Assembly (NCBI GenBank): GCA_030038035.1
Contig: JASHPP010000760.1
Location: forward strand, 1 to 8,068
Direction of reading: 5' to 3'
From: Trebonia sp.
GTDB taxonomy: Bacteria > Actinomycetota > Actinomycetes > Streptosporangiales > Streptosporangiaceae
Length of the DNA stretch: 8,068 nt
Shown here: positions 1 through 4,117 of the stretch, piece after piece
Layout of the letters: every line of letters starts with the position of its first letter
Position numbering within the stretch: the first letter of the stretch is position 1
The notes under the pieces: generated by a model
Told to the model about the DNA's origin: nothing
The model's database searches: none
Seen by the model: the letters and a program-made list of their open reading frames with translations, nothing else
Program-made: the position numbers and the translations under genes

Positions 1-19
1 CCATGCGTCAATCGCATGG
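1..19. repeat. Small perfect inverted repeat at left edge
   Basis: The arms CCATGCG (1-7) and CGCATGG (13-19) are exact reverse complements around a 5-nt loop, TCAAT. The repeat sits just before the purine-rich GGGGAGG at 18-24. In RNA it would form a short hairpin beside that possible ribosome binding site. Because the window begins here, the structure may be longer than what is visible. A regulatory role is only a possibility. Confidence 0.4.
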
Positions 20-27
20 GGAGGTCC

Positions 28-69
28 ATGCATCACGGCCATGGGCGCTGGGTACAGTGCACGCTGTGA
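28..69 (+). CDS. Possible 13-aa leader peptide (uORF)
   Basis: ATG at 28 opens a 13-codon frame, MHHGHGRWVQCTL, that ends in TGA at 67-69. A strong Shine-Dalgarno-like GGGGAGG lies at 18-24, 3 nt before the ATG, which is rather close. The stop codon overlaps GTG at 66-68 in the arrangement GTGA, the usual form of translational coupling in actinobacteria, and this GTG is in frame with the following long gene. The peptide has three histidines and one cysteine. No leader family is recognised. It could be a chance frame, with the downstream gene starting at ATG 3 or being read from a leaderless transcript. Confidence 0.3.
   Translation: MHHGHGRWVQCTL
53..58 (+). promoter_or_regulatory. -10-like hexamer suited to a leaderless start
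   Basis: TACAGT fits the actinobacterial TANNNT -10 pattern and ends 7 nt before GTG 66. Transcription would then begin at or next to the start codon, giving a leaderless mRNA. No good -35 hexamer is visible upstream. This reading competes with coupled translation from the leader peptide at 28-69. Confidence 0.25.
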
Positions 70-875
70 GCTTGCCCGCCGTTCGCCAGGAACTCGTTGT
101 CACGCTCGAGCAGAGCTTGCGCCTGGCGCGGCGGCTCGCGGCGGACGCGGGCGACGATGAGGTGCCCGTCGCTGACCTCGTGGCGCAGGCCACCATGCTC
201 GAACGGCTGGACCAGCGACGCGAGGACCTGATCGGCCAGCTCCGGCGCACGGAGAGCGCCGGCATCCGCGCGACCAGGCCCGGCCCGCCGATCCGCGAGG
301 TCGTGCTGCAGGCCCTTGACGAGCTCGAGTGGCCGCAGAACGCCGGCTTCCTCGAGGAGTACCTGTGGGCCAAGCGCCAGCTGCAGCTGGAGAGCCGGGC
401 GTTCGCTTCGCTGCGCCGCGACGAGCGGCGCGCGTGGCGGCGCGCCCCGGGCGCCCGGGCCGCCTACGTCGTCCCGGCGCTGAACCCGGACGGGTCGGCG
501 AACCCCCGGTGGCTCACCAGCTCGGCATGGGACCTGGAACGCCGTGTCGTCGCGTCACCGCAGACCGAGCACCTGCTGGACCTGCAGAAGATCTCCGCGC
601 TGCGGGTGCGCGGTTCCCGCGGCCCGCTCGGCACGCTGCTCGAACGGTACGCGGAACAGATCCTGGCGATCGAACCGCCGCCGGTTTCCGCCACGCTCGC
701 CCAGACCGACGCGTGGCGCGTGCACGTCCGCGCGCACGTCACGGCGCTGATCGAGCAGATCCGCGCGCAAGACGACCCGCTGCGCAGGCGGATCGCGCGG
801 CGCCTGGCGAGCCTGTCGGAGCACGACCGGGCGTGGGGCCGGGAGAGCCGTGCCCCGGACATCCGCGCCCGGTAA
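66..875 (+). CDS. Actinobacterial protein of unknown function, possible winged-helix
   Basis: I do not recognise a named family. From GTG 66 the product is 269 aa, rich in Arg, Glu and Leu, with no signal peptide or membrane segment, so it is probably cytoplasmic. The first 70 residues look helical. The central part has helices around VVLQALDEL and FLEEYLWAKRQLQ, a basic helix with LRRDERRAWRR, and then an extended stretch (AAYVVPALN, SANPRWLTSSAWDLERRVV). That order resembles a winged-helix fold, but this is inference. The C-terminal third is again helical and ends in a basic tail. The frame stays open to ATG 3, and the gene could begin there, at GTG 57 or before the window. I prefer GTG 66 because it overlaps the possible leader-peptide stop (GTGA) and because TACAGT at 53-58 would also suit a leaderless start there. 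The gene is convergent with the hydrolase, 18 nt away. Confidence 0.75.
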   Translation: MSLPAVRQELVVTLEQSLRLARRLAADAGDDEVPVADLVAQATMLERLDQRREDLIGQLRRTESAGIRATRPGPPIREVVLQALDELEWPQNAGFLEEYLWAKRQLQLESRAFASLRRDERRAWRRAPGARAAYVVPALNPDGSANPRWLTSSAWDLERRVVASPQTEHLLDLQKISALRVRGSRGPLGTLLERYAEQILAIEPPPVSATLAQTDAWRVHVRAHVTALIEQIRAQDDPLRRRIARRLASLSEHDRAWGRESRAPDIRAR

Positions 876-881
876 CAGCCG

Positions 882-905
882 CACCCCGCGTGCTCACCCC
901 GCGTG
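882..905. repeat. Tandem 11-mer across hydrolase 3' end
   Basis: CACCCCGCGTG occurs at 882-892 and again at 895-905, a period of 13 nt. The second copy encodes the last residues and stop of the hydrolase. The first copy lies in the 18-nt gap between the two convergent genes and just past the hydrolase stop. It looks like a small tandem duplication. Confidence 0.6.
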
Positions 906-1700
906 GCGGGTCAGGAACGCCAGCGTGGTGGCGTTGAACTCCTCGACGTTCTCGTAGATGGCCGCGTGTGAGCAGTCCTCGAAGATGACAAGCTCGGAGT
1001 CCTTGATCGCCTCGGTGAGCGGCCCGGCGAACCGGGTCGAGGTCACCGAGTCGTGCCGCCCGAACGTGACCTGGGTCGGCGCCTGGATCTGGCCGAGCAC
1101 CGCGGTGGCGTCGTGCGAGAGCACGGCACCGGACTGGCGCAGGAGCGCGTCCACCGGCGGCATCGGCCGGCCGCGCACGAAGTCGGCGAGCGCGTCGATG
1201 TAGTCCGGCTTGGCGGCGTACAGCTCCGGGGTGAAGCAGTAGGGGAAGATGCCCTGGATGACCATGTCGGTGACGCTGTCCAGCGCCTTGGCCATCGTCC
1301 GCCAAATCTCGACGACGGCCCGCAGGTAGGGGTCGGTCGCGTGCCACGCGCTGTGCAGCGACAGCGACTTGACCAGCGACGGGTGCTTGGCCGCGAGCCA
1401 CATGCCGGCCGCCGCGCCCAGGGAAACCCCGCCGACATGCGCGCGGGGAATTCCCGCGGCCCGCATGAACGCCGCGACATCGTCGGCGAGCAGTTCGGTC
1501 GTGTACGTGCCTTCCGGCTTGCCGGACAGGCCGGCGCCGCGCAGGTCCACGGTGTAGCAGGTGAAGTGCTTGGCGTAGTCCGCCACCTGGAACGCGTAAC
1601 ACGCCTGATCGGCGGCCAGGTAGGGGATGAGGACGAGCGGCTCGCCCTCGCCGGTGACCTCGTAGTACATCTCGATATCGTTCGCCTGCACCAGCGGCAT
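894..1700 (-). CDS. Alpha/beta-fold hydrolase
   Basis: This 268-aa protein has the usual length and motif order of the alpha/beta-hydrolase superfamily. The nucleophile elbow is GVSLG (residues 91-95, Ser93), the acid is Asp217 in FGRHDS, and the histidine is His245 in DCSHAA. A cap region lies at about 120-200. Early strands are visible at PLVLIPYL (21-28) and CYTVDLRGAGLSGKP (48-62). The HG motif usual after strand 3, which helps form the oxyanion hole, is replaced by PYL. There is no signal peptide, so the enzyme is probably cytoplasmic. The closest general resemblance is to the enol-lactonase/esterase/lyase group, but the substrate cannot be read from sequence. The ATG start is supported by GGGGAGG 5 nt upstream (1706-1712). 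The gene stands alone, tail to tail with the first gene and 388 nt downstream of the solo DUF397 gene in the same direction. Confidence 0.92.
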   Translation of the reverse strand: MPLVQANDIEMYYEVTGEGEPLVLIPYLAADQACYAFQVADYAKHFTCYTVDLRGAGLSGKPEGTYTTELLADDVAAFMRAAGIPRAHVGGVSLGAAAGMWLAAKHPSLVKSLSLHSAWHATDPYLRAVVEIWRTMAKALDSVTDMVIQGIFPYCFTPELYAAKPDYIDALADFVRGRPMPPVDALLRQSGAVLSHDATAVLGQIQAPTQVTFGRHDSVTSTRFAGPLTEAIKDSELVIFEDCSHAAIYENVEEFNATTLAFLTRHAG

Positions 1701-1718
1701 CGTCGCCTCCCCGGATCA

Positions 1719-1742
1719 GGCGGCCCCACAGCCGCCCGGCTG
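1719..1742 (-). promoter_or_regulatory. Two mutually exclusive stems in hydrolase leader
   Basis: GGCGGC (1719-1724) can pair with GCCGCC (1731-1736), while CAGCC (1729-1733) can pair with GGCTG (1738-1742). The two stems share bases and cannot form together. They sit 7 nt or more upstream of the hydrolase ribosome binding site on the minus strand. In such GC-rich DNA this may be chance. Confidence 0.2.
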
Positions 1743-1877
1743 CTACTGGGACGATCTTGCCGCCAAACCGGTCCGCCGCGCCACATGAACCGCCCGAGTT
1801 AGCGACGCCGCCACCCCGGCCGGAGCCAATTGGCGGCTGGGTCACGATCACGCGGCCGGGTGCAGGCGCGTCCCCGC

Positions 1878-1919
1878 TGCCGGGTGCCGGCCGGGGTGCC
1901 TGCCGGCCGCTGCCCGGCA
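1878..1919. repeat. GC-rich imperfect palindrome
   Basis: The outer arms TGCCGGG (1878-1884) and CCCGGCA (1913-1919) are exact reverse complements. Inside them lie two copies of GCCGGC (1886-1891 and 1902-1907), which can also pair. A two-tier hairpin is possible on either strand. No T-run follows, so it is not an ordinary intrinsic terminator. Confidence 0.4.
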
Positions 1920-1930
1920 ATCCGATATGC

Positions 1931-1965
1931 CCGGTATGCCGGAATCCCGGAACCGGACATTCCGG
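1931..1965. repeat. Cluster of spaced CCGG tetramers with a dyad
   Basis: CCGG begins at 1931, 1939, 1947, 1953 and 1962, with intervals of 8, 8, 6 and 9 nt. Within the cluster CCGGAAT (1939-1945) and ATTCCGG (1959-1965) form an exact inverted repeat with a 13-nt spacer. It may be a binding site upstream of the hydrolase, or simple-sequence drift. Confidence 0.35.
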
Positions 1966-1978
1966 ACAGGGCGATTAT

Positions 1979-2020
1979 CGGGAAGGAAAATACCGGTCAG
2001 GGGTGGCCTTTTCTTTCCCG
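1979..2020. repeat. 12-bp near-perfect inverted repeat
   Basis: CGGGAAGGAAAA (1979-1990) and TTTTCTTTCCCG (2009-2020) are reverse complements at 11 of 12 positions and are separated by 18 nt. The remaining mismatch is a G-U pair if the plus strand is transcribed. Its purine/pyrimidine asymmetry stands out in this GC-rich DNA. It lies about 70 nt beyond the solo DUF397 stop and about 280 nt upstream of the hydrolase start, so it could help end transcription or bind a regulator. It lacks the GC-rich stem plus T-run of a standard terminator. Confidence 0.5.
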
Positions 2021-2088
2021 TTATCCCGGCCGGGTGCCGTGAGGGGCCCAGAACGGGACAAATCCGACAGCGAATGCCTGGCCGCGGG

Positions 2089-2289
2089 CTACAGGTGGTC
2101 GAACAGGCCTTCCTTCGCCCCCGCGAGGAACTCCCGCCACTCGGCCCGGCTGACCGGGAGAACTACGTCCGGGGCCTGGGAACTTCGCATCATCACGACG
2201 TCGTCAAGGGTTCCCACCTCGACACACCCACCGGATTCGCACTGCCTCCCTACGTACCACACAGGCTCGCTCGCCGGCACAGGACCCAC
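2089..2289 (-). CDS. DUF397 protein (solo copy)
   Basis: The 66-aa product matches the DUF397 pattern: a tryptophan strand (VWYV, 10-13), the hallmark GCVEV (21-25), a central MMRSSQAPD (33-41) in place of the usual RDSK-type segment, and the C-terminal EWREFLAGAKEGLFDHL (50-66). DUF397 proteins are small actinobacterial partners of XRE/DUF5753 regulators, and their biochemistry is not settled. The GTG start at 2289 is the only reasonable one, since the frame upstream soon meets TGA at 2314-2316, and GGGGG at 2294-2298 can serve as ribosome binding site. The gene is cut off from the other DUF397 gene by a strong terminator and has its own promoter-like sequence, so it is probably expressed independently. 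Its last 20 residues resemble those of the neighbouring copy, but the rest differs, so it is not a recent duplicate. Confidence 0.85.
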   Translation of the reverse strand: MGPVPASEPVWYVGRQCESGGCVEVGTLDDVVMMRSSQAPDVVLPVSRAEWREFLAGAKEGLFDHL

Positions 2290-2329
2290 AACGCCCCCAG
2301 CATGATCTCGGACTCAAGTTACATGCCCG

Positions 2330-2358
2330 AGATAAACAGGTTCTTCGGCCTGTGTCAA
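2330..2358 (-). promoter_or_regulatory. Promoter for solo DUF397 gene
   Basis: Read on the minus strand, a consensus -35 TTGACA (2353-2358) is followed by a 17-nt spacer and a -10-like TTATCT (2330-2335). Transcription would start near 2323, giving a leader of about 33 nt before GTG 2289. The surrounding DNA is AT-rich for this genome: only 21 of 60 bases in 2341-2400 are G or C. This is the best vegetative-type promoter in the window. Confidence 0.6.
2336..2353. promoter_or_regulatory. Dyad between -35 and -10 (operator candidate)
   Basis: ACAGG (2336-2340) and CCTGT (2349-2353) form an exact inverted repeat with an 8-nt spacer. It fills almost exactly the spacer of the solo DUF397 promoter, where a bound dimer would block RNA polymerase. 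No binding protein is identified. Confidence 0.35.
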
Positions 2359-2373
2359 TATATAAGATGAACT

Positions 2374-2391
2374 ATGTTACGTATGTGACAT
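2374..2391. promoter_or_regulatory. Imperfect palindrome upstream of solo DUF397 promoter
   Basis: ATGTTAC (2374-2380) and GTGACAT (2385-2391) match as an inverted repeat at 6 of 7 positions around a 4-nt spacer, GTAT. It lies about 15 nt upstream of the -35 hexamer, a position suited to an activator or a second operator. It is in AT-rich DNA, so chance is possible. Confidence 0.3.
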
Positions 2392-2416
2392 GAGTAATGA
2401 TCGGCCCGATATAGCC

Positions 2417-2449
2417 AAAACGAGGGCCGGCGCGATCGCGCCGGCCCTC
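2417..2449 (-). terminator. Strong intrinsic terminator after XRE/DUF397 operon
   Basis: Positions 2422-2449 form a perfect 28-bp palindrome centred on GATC, with arms beginning GAGGGCCGGCGC. On the minus strand the stem is followed after one G by TTTT (2417-2420), the layout of a rho-independent terminator. It begins 17 nt past the stop of the DUF397 gene at 2467 and separates that operon from the second DUF397 gene. Confidence 0.8.
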
Positions 2450-2466
2450 ACGGGATTGCCGCTTGG

Positions 2467-2679
2467 TCAGGCGAGATCGTCGAAGTCACCGAGCTTGGCG
2501 CCGGCGAGAAAAACGCCCCACTCTTCCACGGTAAACTGAGAAACGGGACCCTCAGGATCGCCCGTGTTGCCGATAAGCACAAACTCGCCTTGGCGGGCCA
2601 CTCCCACGCATGAACCGGCATCGCACATGCTTGAAATGCGCCAGGCAACATCGCCAGAGGCCGCCGAGTATATGGACAT
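2467..2679 (-). CDS. DUF397 protein, partner of the XRE regulator
   Basis: The 70-aa product has DUF397 features: VAWRISS (11-17), SCVGV (23-27, where the family usually has CVEV), FVLIGNTGDPEGPVSQFT (33-50), and the C-terminal EEWGVFLAGAKLGDFDDL (52-69). The frame could open at GTG 2712, but ATG 2679 is better: GGAAGGG lies at 2685-2691, 5 nt upstream, and the protein then has normal family length. It starts 42 nt after the stop of the XRE/DUF5753 gene, almost certainly in one transcript that ends at the terminator 17 nt downstream. Such pairs are widespread in actinobacteria, as in Streptomyces Scr1/Scr2, and have been proposed to act as regulatory or toxin-antitoxin-like pairs. The Glu-to-Gly change in the CVEV motif is a small oddity. 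Confidence 0.85.
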   Translation of the reverse strand: MSIYSAASGDVAWRISSMCDAGSCVGVARQGEFVLIGNTGDPEGPVSQFTVEEWGVFLAGAKLGDFDDLA

Positions 2680-2721
2680 CAGTACCCTTCCAGTTGGTTT
2701 TGCGGGTCCCACGGTACTACT

Positions 2722-3576
2722 CTATTCACTTAGGTAAGCCTTCTGCTGGTCCTCAAGTCGCTGCACCGACTCCCGTGGGCTGAGGGCAGAGTCACGCTGG
2801 TACTCAATGGCTTCCCGGTACTGGTCCACGTTCGGCCGGCGTTCATAGTACTGGCTGGCGAACAGGCCCTCTACGTAAACAACCGGTGGCGACAGCACGG
2901 GATCGCTGAACTCCAAGAGCACGAACATGCAATCGCTCGCGGGATATGCGCCGACCTTGAAAGGGATTACCTGGATCGTGGCCTTGCCAGCATGCACGAC
3001 TTCGATAATCTTGGCGAGCTGGGCCGCCATGAGCGAGGCGCTGCCCATCTGCCGATGCAGCACGGCCTCGTCAAGTAGCACGCGATAGCGGGGCGGGTTA
3101 TCACCCTCGAGCAAGTGCTGGCGGCGGATCCGTGCCTCCACGCGATACTGCAGGATCTTCGGATCAATGCCCGGAAGCACGGCCTTGATGATCGCTCGCG
3201 CGTAATCCTCGGTCTGCAGCAAGGCGGGCACATAGTGCATCGCGTAATGGGTGATCGACGACGCCTCCTGCTCAAGCCCGATATACGGGTAGAGGTTGAG
3301 GTCCTCGTACTGCGTCCACCAGCCCTGTTCCCGCGCCTGCCGGGTGAGCTGCATCAGCTCCGCGGTGCCGGCCTCGTCAACCTTGTAGAGGGCACACAGG
3401 TCACGCACGTCGCGCGGCGACGGCCGGCGTGCCGCCGTCTCCATCCGGCTGATCTTCGCCGGGGAGCACAGGAGCCTGTCCGCGACCTCTTCGACCGTCA
3501 TGCCGAGGCCGATGCGGAGCCGCCTTAGCCGCAGGCCGAGCTCTCGCTGACGCAGGGTCGGGCTCGTACCGCTCAC
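2722..3576 (-). CDS. XRE-family HTH regulator with DUF5753 domain
   Basis: This 284-aa protein has an N-terminal helix-turn-helix at about 13-67, with MTVEEVADRLLCSPAKISRM across the two key helices and SPAKISRMETAAR as the recognition helix. A DUF5753 domain follows at about 85-278 with the family hallmarks WWTQYEDLN, YVPALLQTEDYARAII, RIRRQHLL and LLDEAVLHRQMG. It is a cytoplasmic DNA-binding protein of the class that pairs with DUF397 proteins and, in Streptomyces, affects development and antibiotic production (WhiJ-like and Scr1-like proteins). The length is normal and no key part is missing. GTG 3576 is the chosen start, since GAGGGG lies 9 nt upstream (3586-3591); an ATG at 3581 is out of frame. 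It is the first gene of an operon with the DUF397 gene at 2467-2679. A dyad beside its promoter suggests autoregulation. Confidence 0.93.
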   Translation of the reverse strand: MSGTSPTLRQRELGLRLRRLRIGLGMTVEEVADRLLCSPAKISRMETAARRPSPRDVRDLCALYKVDEAGTAELMQLTRQAREQGWWTQYEDLNLYPYIGLEQEASSITHYAMHYVPALLQTEDYARAIIKAVLPGIDPKILQYRVEARIRRQHLLEGDNPPRYRVLLDEAVLHRQMGSASLMAAQLAKIIEVVHAGKATIQVIPFKVGAYPASDCMFVLLEFSDPVLSPPVVYVEGLFASQYYERRPNVDQYREAIEYQRDSALSPRESVQRLEDQQKAYLSE

Positions 3577-3613
3577 CGCATGTCGCCCCTCGCTGAACTG
3601 AGCCGGACCTGTG

Positions 3614-3633
3614 CAAGCGCAGGCTCCTGCTTG
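3614..3633 (-). promoter_or_regulatory. Hairpin in XRE gene leader
   Basis: CAAG at 3614-3617 and CAGG at 3620-3623 together pair with CCTGCTTG (3626-3633), giving an 8-bp stem with a 2-nt bulge and a 2-nt loop. It would lie in the 5' leader of the XRE mRNA about 20 nt upstream of the ribosome binding site. The very tight loop makes it doubtful as RNA. Confidence 0.25.
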
Positions 3634-3685
3634 GCTATCTTTGCCCTGGTCGCCGCCTCCAACTGTTCGTTAGCGGTTCATGCCC

Positions 3686-3698
3686 TTGGCATGTGCCA
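3686..3698. promoter_or_regulatory. Operator candidate 1: TGGCA-N2-TGCCA dyad
   Basis: TTGGCATGTGCCA contains the exact inverted repeat TGGCA (3687-3691) / TGCCA (3694-3698). It directly adjoins the -10-like element of the XRE gene and covers the expected transcription start, a classic repressor position. A second copy with the same arms lies at 4046-4058. Confidence 0.5.
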
Positions 3699-3728
3699 GA
3701 TTTAACCACACGGGGTGACCAAGCACAA
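3699..3728 (-). promoter_or_regulatory. Promoter candidate for XRE/DUF397 operon
   Basis: On the minus strand TTGTGC (3723-3728) and TAAATC (3699-3704) are spaced by 18 nt and are reasonable -35 and -10 hexamers. Transcription would begin near 3692, inside the dyad at 3687-3698, giving a leader of roughly 115 nt. The match to consensus is moderate. Confidence 0.4.
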
Positions 3729-4045
3729 CGGCGACTCCCCGTGACCAGGGTCGGGCCGGAGCCTGCGGACGTCCCACGCCGCCCGGCAGCGAGGTTGGCG
3801 CTGGCAGGCGGCCCGATGCGGGCGATGACATGATCGTCAGGCGGCCTCTCGCGGACGCCAGGGCCGGGCGCTCCCGCGCCGTTCCGGAGACTGACCCCGG
3901 TCTTAATCAGGCGACGCGCCGAGTAATGCACAAGGACCACTCCCTAGAACTGGAGTCACTGCGGTCATCGAGCGCTGCTCGCTACCGCGGCCGAGGGTGA
4001 GCCGTGGCATAAAACCAAAGGCAAAGAACTGTCGGCAAGAGACTA

Positions 4046-4058
4046 TTGGCATTTGCCA
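4046..4058. promoter_or_regulatory. Operator candidate 2: TGGCA-N2-TGCCA dyad
   Basis: TTGGCATTTGCCA has the same arms, TGGCA (4047-4051) and TGCCA (4054-4058), as the copy at 3686-3698, and 12 of 13 bases agree. It lies 60 nt before the start of the coiled-coil membrane protein gene. Its right half, TTGCCA (4053-4058), is the best -35-like hexamer for that operon, with TAACAA (4078-4083) as a weak -10 after 19 nt. Binding here would block that promoter. Confidence 0.5.
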
Positions 4059-4081
4059 TTTCATGCGACGCTGGGAGTAAC

Positions 4082-4096
4082 AAGGGTTCAGCCCTT
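4082..4096 (+). promoter_or_regulatory. Small hairpin in leader of membrane operon
   Basis: AAGGG (4082-4086) and CCCTT (4092-4096) pair around a 5-nt loop, TTCAG. The hairpin ends 8 nt before the ribosome binding site AGGAG (4105-4109). It may shape the mRNA 5' end, since transcription could start close to here. No ligand-binding structure is recognised. Confidence 0.3.
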
Positions 4097-4117
4097 AGCG
4101 AACCAGGAGTACACAGC

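Larger units (their letters stand above)
1701..2088. other. 388-nt gene-free spacer rich in CCGG and inverted repeats
   Basis: I find no credible gene here. The plus-strand frames crossing it run into the DUF397 gene on the other strand and encode low-complexity Arg/Pro/Gly. The spacer holds the hydrolase leader (1701 to about 1745), a GC-rich imperfect hairpin (1878-1919), a run of spaced CCGG tetramers (1931-1965) and a long inverted repeat (1979-2020). No convincing -35/-10 pair for the hydrolase was found, although it must be transcribed from here or by read-through from the DUF397 gene. Confidence 0.7.
3577..4117. other. 541-nt divergent intergenic region
   Basis: This stretch separates the minus-strand XRE operon from the plus-strand membrane/OmpA operon and has no credible gene. 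A 101-codon minus frame across it lacks a ribosome binding site and has unbiased third positions. It contains two copies of the TGGCA-N2-TGCCA dyad, promoter-like sequences for both operons, several smaller dyads such as ACTCC (3939-3943) with GGAGT (3952-3956), and the direct repeat CAGGCGGCC (3805-3813 and 3838-3846). The part from about 3730 to 3900 is GC-rich and otherwise featureless. Confidence 0.7.

Noticed and set aside
739..1920. 393-codon minus frame over the hydrolase and beyond
   Set aside because: It overlaps the genuine hydrolase in another frame and reads as Gly/Arg/Ala/Pro-rich filler with no domain.
1757..2370. Plus-strand frames of 182 and 147 codons across 1757-2370
   Set aside because: They run antisense through the DUF397 gene at 2089-2289, lack ribosome binding sites and show no domain.
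2680..2712. GTG 2712 as start of the XRE-linked DUF397 gene
   Set aside because: ATG 2679 has GGAAGGG 5 nt upstream and gives the normal family length. The extra 11 residues add nothing recognisable.
2980..2992. Third copy of the TGGCA-N2-TGCCA dyad, inside the XRE gene (TGGCCTTGCCA)
   Set aside because: The left arm is TGGC only and the spacing differs. It lies inside a conserved coding segment, so it is probably coincidence.
3635..3940. 101-codon minus frame in the divergent intergenic region
   Set aside because: It has a GTG start without a properly spaced ribosome binding site and mixed third codon positions, and it overlaps the promoter and dyad assigned to the XRE gene.
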